From positions 17,487,130 to 17,551,129 of the forward strand of contig OX365949.1 of NCBI GenBank assembly GCA_947247005.1: a stretch of 64,000 nucleotides of DNA, in the 5' to 3' direction. Shown here piece by piece: positions 46,240 through 57,500 of this stretch (within the stretch, counting starts at the first letter, position 1; every line of letters begins with the position of its first letter). The notes beneath the pieces are model-generated. The model was not told the DNA's origin, did no database searches, and was given only the letters and a program-made list of their open reading frames with translations. The position numbers and the translations under genes are program-made. This DNA is from Spisula solida. Taxonomy: Eukaryota; Mollusca; Bivalvia; Venerida; Mactridae.

Positions 46240-46475
46240 ACAAGTCATTAAGAATTACAAGCTATAGAGAAGTCCCCTACCAGTTTTAAGCCATGACCCT
46301 TTAAATTATTTTCACTATTTCTGTTGCCATGGCAACCACAATTTTTGTCAAAGTGAAGCATAAATTAATAGGTGTTAGCCCAACATTGATGTCTATGCAC
46401 ATACCATAAATTGTCAACCTAGCATTGATAATTTTTGGATTATACAAAGATCCAGTTGAAAACCGATAAGGGACT
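46240..46475 (+). mobile_element. AGTCCCCTACCGG element, medium copy
   Basis: CAAGTCATTAAGAATTACAA and AGTCCCCTACCAGTTTTAAG at the left, a degraded GAAAACCGATAAGGGACTA at the right. Contains TTTCTGTTGCCATGGCAACC, shared with the copy at 50085. Confidence 0.7.
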
Positions 46476-48364
46476 AAAAAGCCTCGTATCAACCTGGCTA
46501 GAATAAATACAAATGGAATTAGTCAGTATTTTTTAGATTTGTACTTCCAACAGACAAACAAATCTGATGTGCCTGGCATTAAAATATTTCCATGTGACTC
46601 ATTACTTTCTAAGAACAGTTGAACCAATGTTTGTGGTCACTGTCAGAATCTGATAGTCATAAAGTGGTTTCTAAGAAATGTCAGGGGTCAATTTAAAAGG
46701 TCAAATGAGCGCCCTGACCGATACGTTGCCTGCTACAGAGACTTGAATTACCCAAACAGCTGGCTCCCTGAATATACGAATACCTTCATCCTTATAGTTC
46801 ATTATGATAAAACATGGAAACATAGCATAGTACAAAAATCACTAACAAGTTAAATCACATAAAACTTCCTCCTACCTCAAGTAATAAACAAGTCTAACAC
46901 AGGTTCAAGTACGTCAAAATTCATATTCATAATTCATAACATTAAAATTTTACTGAACTCGGTAGAGTGGAAATTCATATGTTACATTAATATTTTAACG
47001 AGCTCAGTTGAGTGGTCAGGTCATGACACAGTAATTTTTGTGCACTCAAGTTTTACTGAAGTTTCTGCAATCACAGATCTTTGAAATAGTGAACAAGATC
47101 TTGTCTAATCCTTTACTCCATTGGAACACCAATTCACAGCCCTATTAGTGTTTAACACTTTATTCAATAGATACATGGGTTAAAGATCAAAGTTTTCAAA
47201 TATAATAAATGAAAATTCATTTTCGGAACACTGAATCAGATATTTTCACATAAGTTACACATAGTGCGGGTTTATATCAGAATACTGAAACCAGTATCAA
47301 CACAGAAAATACTTTCATCCATGTTATGTAGATACACCAACCAGTTCATGACCCAAACACCTGTCGCTCATGAACAGTTTACCCAGAACACATCTGGAGT
47401 ATATATGTACACAATCTAGAATAATTTAGGTACATGAATTAGGATTGTATGGAGTCAAGGGCTGATGATTACAGATAGAGGCATTCTGTTCAGTTATTAA
47501 TTGAGTTCACTAGTCCTGTGTAGAATCAGTATGGTTATAGAATGGCAAATGATTTTGTCTGAGTTTGATAGACGTACTGAGCTTAACAAGTACATTTTGT
47601 AAATTCTAGTCAGTATATATAAGAATTCAGTCACAAGTGCAGAGAAACCTTCACCTATTGATTCTCTGAAAGTTGTTAGCCCAAAGTTTTCACATGAAGT
47701 CACTAGATTATACAACCCTGTGCTATATAATCTATCTCTAAATCATGAACCTATTATTGGTCAACAAAATCCTTGACCAAAAACTGGCCTCTGGTCAATT
47801 GATCATAAACAAGGAGACCGTTAACATGACCGAGCGCTACATAGCGCTTTCCACGGGATGTAATCCATGCTTCTATATTTAATTGAACGGGAGGTAACTG
47901 AATAAAGGCGCTCGGTAGCGCTTTGCTTAGGCAACGGACCCCAGATGCTTCCATATGTAATTCGAGAATAACATTGAACAATGCAAGGATTTAATTTTAG
48001 TTATAAAATTATTAGAAGTATTGTACATGTCTGCATAATCTAATGGATTTGCTTGATAACCTTCTACAATCAAATAGGGGGAGCATTCTCTACAATGGCG
48101 TACATGTCTTAAATAAAATTTAGATCATTTCATTAGACTGAAGTAACCAAGTGGTCAAGAATGGTAATACAACACATGCATCAAATATCATTGAGTTCAT
48201 TACTTCCACACGGTATCTTTGGGAATACATATTTATCTGATTTCATTCACAGCTGGTTCTCCAAGCAGTGTTATTGAATTAATACCTTGAATTACATCTT
48301 AAAACACAACACCTAATGCCACAATATATGTAGGTCAACGAAGAATTCGAAATCAAACAGCCCG

Positions 48365-48370
48365 TTTATT
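48365..48370 (-). terminator. AATAAA overlapping the RBL stop codon
   Basis: The minus-strand sequence AAATAAAC holds the stop TAA (48368-48366) inside a canonical AATAAA. If used, the 3' UTR would be only 10 to 30 nt; a later signal may be used instead. Confidence 0.35.
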
Positions 48371-48557
48371 TAACTATGACAACTTTTGTGGCCTGTTCCT
48401 GTCTGTCGGAAGTAACGTCTTGTAATCGTTTAAACAAACTTATTCTTTTAGCGGGTACAACTGGTTCCTCACTGTCTACTTGTAACGTACGTTTACCAGA
48501 AAATTCTAACTTATTTTCACTCTTCAACCGAATCATATTGTTTATAGCCTTCAAACT
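48366..48557 (-). CDS. RBL1: RBL terminal exon
   Basis: SLKAINNMIRLKSENKLEF through PAKRISLFKRLQDVTSDRQE then a short tail to VIVK and TAA. The KRLQDV block is the conserved C-terminus of p107/p130. Here the protein extends about 12 residues past it. Confidence 0.95.
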   Translation of the reverse strand, partial: SLKAINNMIRLKSENKLEFSGKRTLQVDSEEPVVPAKRISLFKRLQDVTSDRQEQATKVVIVK

Positions 48558-51500
48558 CTGAAAATACAATGATAGTAATTTACAATTAACCCTCTAAATA
48601 CAGGTAAATTAACATCAAACTTACAAAAAGTTCAAACAGCAAATTTTCTCTCTGGTGAAATAAACAGATTAAATTGCAGATTTTAATTGTTTATTTACTT
48701 CTATTTTTCTGCCTTACCATTAATATAAGATATACAATAAGCATTTATGCAATATTTCTTGTGCAGTAAAATAATTAGCATGTGGCTATTTTTTTCCTGC
48801 TCGACTGAGACAGTCGTAGTGCATGGTGCCTAATTAACCAATGACCTCCAGCTTCCGGGAAAGTATGGGTCTGTGAAATCATATACATCCATAGGACATA
48901 GCTGCTAATACTGGATGAATAGTACTATGGATGAATCTGTTTAACCAAATCGAAACCTAGTTGCACTACTTCACATACTGGCTGATATTTGTACAAAGTG
49001 AAATGACTGTAGCTTAATCACTTTTCAACTTGCCACTCAACATTTTTTAACAGACTGACAAGAGCAAATCTAAACGCCTCCTTCCACCAATGGTGATCAG
49101 GGTACTGTTTTATTAACGGACTTACGGAAATCGTAAACTTACAATCAAATTTAAATTCTTAATAATTTGTTTACAATTACAAAGTGTGGTAAATTGAGTT
49201 GCGATACTAATAATGATTCAGTTAATGAACACCTACAAACCATATCAGTCACCAATTTGTAGTTGGTAAAGAATTATAATGAATTTGAATATGAGCATAA
49301 CTTTAAGATTTTCGCAAACTTGTGCCTTGATAAAACAGTACCCAGGTGGCTGTGAAGTATTTTACCTTTGCTGGACTTCTGTTAAAACAGTAAAGCATTC
49401 TTCTGTCAGGTAACTTTGGTGAGGCCCCTCTTACTTTGTGTGGAGATATGTATACAGAGTGTTTACTAGATACACGCCGTGGTGACGTGGTGTGACATCT
49501 GGTTGCTGGTAACGGTGACAATGGAGGAGCATCCTGTAATATATACAATCAGTAACATCATAATACACTGCTACACATATTTAACATTGCTACATATTTA
49601 ACATTGCTACACATATTTTTACATTGCTACACATATTTAACATTGCTAAACATATTTTTACATTGCTACAAATATTTTTACATTGCTACACTTATTTTAC
49701 ATTGGTACACATGGTTTTAAGACTATCTGAAGTTACATTTATGATTCATATATCGTGTTTTTTTTGGTTATATCCTGTTTATCGACAATTTTTCTGTTCA
49801 CTTAACCAGTTTTCCTGGACTGTATCTTAACCAGTACAGTATGGAGATATAGATCTGATCCTAACCTTTATGCATTTATATATTACAAGGTTCTTGTGTT
49901 GAATATTATCAATTTTCACAAGCTAATTGTGCAATAAAGGTCCTTTCAATTGTGCAATATCGGTCCTTCAGATTTGTGTTTGTAATTCACCTCACACATC
50001 TTTGTGATATTCCCCTCTTATGAAAACATACACACAGGGTTAGAAGCAAAGACAGGGTTAAAAGTATAGACAAGATATCAACTGTTAAACAAGTCATTAA
50101 GAATTGCAAGCAATTCAGAAGTCCCCTACTGGTTTTAAGCCATTTTCAATGTTTCTGTTGCCATAGCAACCACAATTTTGGTCCGAATCAAAATATTTTT
50201 GGACGTGAATTATCCCCTTATTGCCCCCTATCCACATACCAAGTTTCATAAAACTAGCTGGGAAACTGTTTTGAGTTATGTCAGGATCCAGATTTTTTGA
50301 CGGACTGACTGACAGACGGAAGCAAACCTATAGTCCTCTCTGGTCTAAAACCGGTAGGGGAATAATTATGCAAATGGAAGGTTGAGGATCAGGTTAAAAC
50401 GTCCATACTATACTAACTTAATCTTCCACAAGAAACCCAACAACTTCTCCACATGAGGAGGAAAATTAAACATTGGTGTCAACTTTTTTTATAGAAGGCT
50501 ATGACCTTGTGCGACCAGTAATAGAACCTGGATTGCCAGGTTACAAATCCAAAATGTATCAAACAAATACTTACCCCATTCAAATTAGTAGAGAATCTAA
50601 GAGCATATTTCCTGATTTGTGTAATAAACACCTGGAAAAGAAATTCAAACAATAAACAAACTGACAATCAGACATATAACTTGATGAACATAAAATACCA
50701 TGTTAAAATTCCAAAGTATGTCCCAGTTTGATCTGTGAATCGTTAGCCATGACTTGCTACTAACCCAACGATCCACAGCCCTAAAAGATTCCTAATAAGA
50801 GATAACGCAGATCCAGTGCTTTTTTCATTACATACTAGTCTATATGCCAATAGGAATCTTCGACTTTCCAAGAAAAATTGTCTTAAGATCCAGCTGTTCT
50901 TGCAACACGAAGTTTTCGCAACAAGTATGAAGAGTACCTCTATAGAATCAGTCATCCGTGTTAACAATAATACCAGTTTTTCCCAAAAGGTACAAACCTA
51001 AGTTGGGCAAAAGTCTGAGGAGTAATTTAATGTGTATGAGGTCGACTACTCAAAGAATAGTCTAATAATATTACCTGGTTATAAAACTGTATGAGATCAC
51101 CTCGTTCCTCTCCAAACTCGAAGTTAGAACCTGTTCCTACCATTCTTGTAGGTGTGGGTGGATGGCTGCTAGGATGTGGCACTGGCAACGTACTAGATGA
51201 CCGGATAGGCATCATCTCTGTAACATGTCATACAACTTCATGTTATAAAAGAACATAAAAGAACATATAAAAGCTTGTTTTCAAAGTTTTAAATTCATGT
51301 AAGTCTTAACCTGACACAGTCACCACCCTTAGGTTAACTAAAAATACAAATTTAAGTTACCTAACAATACAAATTTAGGTTACCTAACAATACAAATTTA
51401 GGTCCTAACAATACAAATTTAGGTTACCTAACAATACAAATTTATTTATAACTACCATGCACAATACAAGATGTCAGAAAACTACATGTAAGTTTGTGAA

Positions 51501-54500
51501 TAATTTTAAGTCCTAATTTCACAGACAAGTTCGAACAGGCAACCAACCACAAGTTGCAATCAGTGAACTACTTATGCAGGCTATACAATTTCTAGCACCG
51601 AGTGTAACTAGCCATTCATCTCAAGCCATTCATCTCAGTGACTTTCAACACTCTACCAACGGAGTAAATCGGACAATAGTATATTGCCATTGAACCAGAT
51701 GAGTACACATTGCTCATCATACTTACTTTTTTCTCTCCCATCCTCCCTTTCACCATTGACAGGTGACGTTGTTCCACTCACTTCATTTCTGCTGCCATCA
51801 CTACTCCCTGATGTATGACGATAACGACCATTCAACAAGACACTTCTATATACCTGTAATACGTCAAACATGTCTAGCTTAAATATATATATCTGACGAT
51901 AACGACCATTCAACAAGACACTTCTATATACCTGTAATACATCAAAGATGTCTAGCTTATATGTTTGCCATCACATATATGCGCCCACCAAGGCAGTGTT
52001 ATTTATCATCATGTTCAAGGACACAGTGACCTTTACCTTTGACCTACCAACCTCGTACCAGTTTGTGGAGCCTAGGCCAAACTTTAGTTATTAATTAACA
52101 CAACCATCTGGTCTTCTGCCCTACGGACATGTGCAAAGCAATCTACCTTGACTAGGATGGTGGGTATATTTGGCTCTAAACCAAATTTGAAAACAGAAAG
52201 TAATTGAGATTATAAAGCAAGACTTGACATTGTAATACAGTTTAAATGGTTGTGAGGAAGAGTGAAGAAAACTGACAACGTAAATAAACACTGTAATATG
52301 GTATGTAAAAGATGACTTACATGGCTCTGTGCCTGAGGTTGTAACCTATAACATTTCATGATGTTCTGGAACGGCTGAGAATTCTCAGTCACCTGTAATC
52401 AATAATACAATCAAGATAAAATTGTAACTCGGAAGGGGTTTTGAACAAAAACACATGTCTCCCAAAAAGGGCCTAAATTCAACATCAAATTCCTGACAAA
52501 ATGCACAACTTGGTAAAGAACAACGCATCCATGTGAAGTTTCATTGAAATCAGACCAGCGGTTAAGAATAACCAGTGGATAACTTTGTGTCATCCATCTA
52601 TCCATCCAGCACAAAATCAATGTGTCTCCCCTACTATATGGCTGAATCAAGTATAAATCCCTTACGACACTGTGTGCAGTGGGTATAATAAGAAACTAGT
52701 CATAGTGTGTAGACCATCTTAATACAATTTATCAGCAAAAAATTGATGATTGACTCCGGTGCACCAAAATTACTAGCATATTGTGATGCATGAAAATGTA
52801 GTTGACAAGTCACTCAGAATATGACGCCATCAAAAGAAGGGTAAACAGTATATCTTCAATGATTTATACTCAAAACTCGGTCCATACAAACCTTTGAAAT
52901 CACATAAACAGAGCACATAATGATCTGATCGAGATGCCTGTCCTTTAACAACTCTGTGTAGTGTACAATCACATGTTCTAAACATGTCCACATCTTCCTG
53001 TGTAAATCTTCATCTTCTATATCCAGTCTGTCACAGAGGTCACGTAATCGTACGTGTGCTAGATGGTATACCTGTAATAAATGTATCAATATACAGTCTA
53101 TGTTGCCTTGATCGGGTTAAACACCGTTTTTCAACAATTTTTCAGTTATATACAGCGGGCGATTTACAAATCAACAAATAATTTCGTACAATTTTAGTTC
53201 ACAGAATTCGCAAGTGGTATGAATGCACGAAATTAAATATCCGAGATGTTCTTAACTTGAAAAATATAATTATGTCTCGTTTATACTTAAGAGTGCGAAC
53301 AGTTGTAGCCGCAAATACTCCGGCAATCGGGAAAAAAGTAAAAATTTGTATATGCGAATTACGTTGGTTTACAGTAACCAGTTTTCCCAGACTGCATCCT
53401 AACCAGTACTAACTTACTCTTCAACCACAAACTGTCAACTTCTCTATATGTGGAGCAAAATTTAACATTGCCACAATTTCAAGGAATGGTATGACCTGCC
53501 ATGACTGTGAATCAGACCCCTTTCGTCGGGCTAAATTCAGAGCACTAACTATTTAAGATTACCCCTAAAATCAGGACATGAATAGAAGGATTACCTTCCT
53601 GAAGAACAATCCCAATGAGCCACCTTTCAATGGTTTACTGTTGTGTGTAGATTGTGTAGCTGATGTAGCTTGTGTTGCTGTAGGAGCTGGTGCTGCAGGA
53701 TGGGAAACTACTGTAATATTGGGTTCCTTACTCACTGTAACCTTCTGTGTGACAGGTGGTGTTAACACTTGTGTCTGTACCGGGATTAACACCTACAAAT
53801 AAATACAATAACACTTTATTTCAAGGAATGATTTTTTTTCAAAGCATTGAGAAGGAAATTCAGTCTTGTTAACTTAAAATATGAATTTGAATTTAAATGC
53901 TCTCTCAGGATCTCCCACAGAGCTTGGGGAACAAATATAGCAAAATGGCTCACAAAAACTTTAATTATTAATAATGACCATCTCATTAAACACAACTGCA
54001 CTACAAAAATGAACAAGAGATGTAAAACATGTATTTCCCCATGGCAGCCCAATAGTCACAAATGGTAAAGGTCACTTAAGACCCTGAGCTTTGACCTACT
54101 GACTTCAATATAGATATGGGTCGTCTACTGTTGATGACCAACCTTATTATCAAGTTTGAAGATCCTAAGGCAAAGTGTTCTTTAGTTATTAAACGGAAAC
54201 TGTTTGTCTACTGACCAAATGACCTACCAACAGACTGACCGACATGTGCAAAACAATATACCCCCTCATCAATGATGGGGGAGGGGCATAAATATAATTT
54301 CTATGGCAGCATACCTGTCTTCCATCTTGTGTGATAACTTGTTGGAAGGCCACCAAATGTTGAGTTTGTTTAGGAGAGGCAGGTACAGAGTTGCCAGGTG
54401 GTTTATCATTACCACTAATTGTATTCATTTGTGTACCAACAGACTGTGTATTGAGTATTGCAGTTTGTCCGGTGGTCGACGAGGAGGTACCGTCAGAGGA

Positions 54501-57500
54501 GAATAACCGACGTTTGGCGCTACCTGGTGAGGGAGAGCTGAATCTGTCGGCTGCTGAAGGGCCTGTAGGGGACTGTAAGGGATCTGTAAAGAAACAAAGA
54601 CGATAAATAGTATCTTGCATTCAGATTCTTCAAAGACAACATAGTTCTAACACACTCAGTGAAGGTTTTTCATGCAGTTTCATAGAATGAATTACCGAAG
54701 TTTCAAGTTTTGAAGAGCATAATTCAAGCTAGCAATTAGACAGTAAAGCTTTTGGAAATTTTATAAATAATTACAAAAAAGTTGGTACTTTGATATCAGC
54801 AATTTTATTTAAATACATATTGGATAGTTAATCATACCAACCTTTTGTTGTTGACTGTGTATGTCTATCAAGTACTATTCTACGTAAACTAATTTTTGTA
54901 GCTGTTCCTGTGTCAACCTGGGCAGGGAGGGAAACCTGAAATATTGATTACTGTAACTTGGCAAAGTTTAACTCAACCATGTATTACATAGACAAGTTGT
55001 GTGTCCGGTTGGCATTTCATGCAGTTGTCAACTTGAAAATGTAAATTGAAACAGACGGTCTGAGTCTGTTTAATGTCTATGCTTTTAGCAACTGGCATGT
55101 TTTAAAATTTACACCAGTCACAGAAATTGTTGTTTTAAGAACCACCTCAGATCACCAAATGCCACTAATACACTCAATGGTCATTTATTTTACCCTAAAG
55201 ACTACCGACATTCAGCTTTTGTCAAACTGAATTTCTGACATTTAAAAAGATCAAGAATTGTGGTAAACTGTTTTTTTTTCTAATTATGCTTCATCTTGTA
55301 GTCAAATAGACAAATAACTGAAGAACAAACCTCGGCTGATTGCGGAACATCTGAGTTCAGGACTTTTAAAGCCTCCCATACAGGAGAGTCATTTCTCCAC
55401 GCCAAACTTTCTAATATACATTCTTCAATCTGAAATATTCAATATTTATACGTATACAGTTAAAAGCTGTTATTTTCTGTCATCGTAACTTTATTAGAAA
55501 TTAAATGCATGTTATAAGAAGACTAAAATGGCCCTAAATTGCTTACTGAGTAAACCAATTCCAGGGAAACTGATGAAACAAAGCCATGATATCTATCAAG
55601 TCTTAGTTTAAGTATATACGCAAATGCACAAATTCACATGCAGATAAACATTCATGCAAAATTTCATGACTGATATTAAACACTTGTCCAGTTGTCTGGG
55701 ACAAGTTATTATTGATTCTGACACATAACTTCCGCAGGAAAAAGTATAGAAGATAGAGGGAAACTTTAGGACATGTAGTTTCAAATTTATAAACATTTAT
55801 AAGTCAAATAATTAAACATATTTTACAATAGAAAACTTGGTTTCAAGGGCAGTTTGGTGTTATTAAAGAAAAATTGTGTGACACAGAAAGAAGACATTAG
55901 TACATAAAGACTTACATGATTTAAATGTTTAACAACATCTCTAGACAAACCATCTTCTTCACGTACGATGATCTCAATAACTTTATAGAAGTGATACGGA
56001 CTCAGATCAAATATATCCACAATCCAAGGGAACATTCTGAAATCATAATCACAGGGGTGTCAACAGGGCCACATTTAAAATCAGGAAAATCGTATACAGC
56101 CGACCATTTTTGCCAAACAAGAGGCCTTCAATGACATTTTTTCCATATTTAACTCAAGTTTGTTTTAAAGAAAATCCTACAGAGCCGATTAAATTTACCA
56201 TAACTTTGCCATTTCTTGAGATATTTTCATCAAATAACTTTTATTTTGGTCCAAAGCCATTGCTCAATCAGGAATGATAAATCCAGAATTCTGGATAATT
56301 CAGGAAAATTGACAACCCTGTAATCATAGCATTAAAATCAATAAATTTCTTATAAAACAAGATGGCCACTACAGCCTTCGACTACCCACATGAGTACTTA
56401 AGTCCTAAGAAAGCATGTACAACAAGCCCCGCCACTAGCAGCTAGGCCTTAGATCGCATACACCAGAACCATATTCCAATGGAAGCCTGCAGAACAAGCC
56501 TGTCCCTTGCAGCCATGCTTATTAATAAAGAAGCACAATCTCTTGGACTGAACCTTTGGACTAGTGATGAGACAACAGAGAAGAGTAAATTCTGCAGACA
56601 ACATCCAGAATATTTAAAAACTCATTGATTAGCATTTCATATGTATTGCAAGTGGAGGAAAAAATTAAGAACATACCTTTGTGAGTTATATGAAAATATG
56701 ATGATTTCTAGACAGCAAGCAAACAACGATCTATGGAATACGTCATGTTCTAACAACCCCTGAAAGATACAAAGCAGATATTAACATAGAAAACATTTCA
56801 TAACATTATACAGCTCTACTCAATTAGAGTGTACCAACCATTGACTCTTCAACTAAATTAGAGACTAAAGAGTGTACCAACCACTGACTCTTCCACTAAA
56901 TTAGAGACTGAGAGTGTACCAACCACTGACTCTTCCACTAAATTAGAGACTGAGAGTGTACCAACCGTTGACTCTTCCACTCAATTAGAGACTGAGAGTG
57001 TACCAACCACTGACTCTTCCACTAAATTAGAGACTGAGAGTGTACCAACCACTGACTCTTCCACTAAATTAGAGACTGAGAGTGTACCAACCGTTGACTC
57101 TTCCACTAAATTAGAGACTGAGAGTGTACCAACCACTGACTCTTCCACTAAATTAGAGACTGAGAGTGTACCAACCATTGACTCTTCCACTAAATTAGAG
57201 ACTGAGAGTGTACCAACCAACCGTTGACTCTTCCACTAAATTAGAGACTGAGAGTGTACCAACCACTGACTCTTCCACTAAATTAGAGACTGAGAGTGTA
57301 CCAACCACTGACTCTTCCACTAAATTAGAGACTGAGAGTGTACCAACCAACCGTTGACTCTTCCACTCAATTAGAGACTGAGAGTGTACCAACCGTTGAC
57401 TCTTCCACTAAATTAGAGACTGAGAGTGTACCAACCAACCGTTGACTCTTCCACTCAATTAGAGACTGAGAGTGTACCAACCGTTGACTCTTCCACTAAA

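Larger units (their letters stand above)
33757..48365. other. Gene-free interval between convergent genes
   Basis: About 14.6 kb between the PRELID3 stop (plus) and the pocket-protein stop (minus). I find no splice-bounded coding sequence. The ORF at 47754-47981 (minus) is the longest that looks non-random, but it lies in a hairpin-rich stretch (AGCGCT dyads at 47834 and 47920) and has no recognisable domain. The interval is dominated by the repeats listed separately. Confidence 0.5.
49796..50560 (-). repeat. SINE (CCAGTTTTCCTGGA family) interrupted by nested insertions
   Basis: The outer parts, CTTAACCAGTTTTCCTGGAC..CCAGTA (to 49836) and CTAACTTAATCTTCCACA onward (from 50413), rejoin exactly as in intact copies when 49837-50412 is removed. 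The B-box region (AACCTGGATTGCCAGG) is near 50526. Confidence 0.78.

Noticed and set aside
47754..47981. 75-codon minus-strand ORF (ALPSAFIQLPPVQLNIEAWI)
   Set aside because: Looks non-random, but lies in a hairpin-rich patch (AGCGCT dyads), has no known domain and no link to the RBL reading frame; likely part of a repeat or the RBL 3' flank.
53578..54606. Plus-strand ORFs over RBL exons 53595 and 54315
   Set aside because: Shadows of the minus-strand spacer exons.
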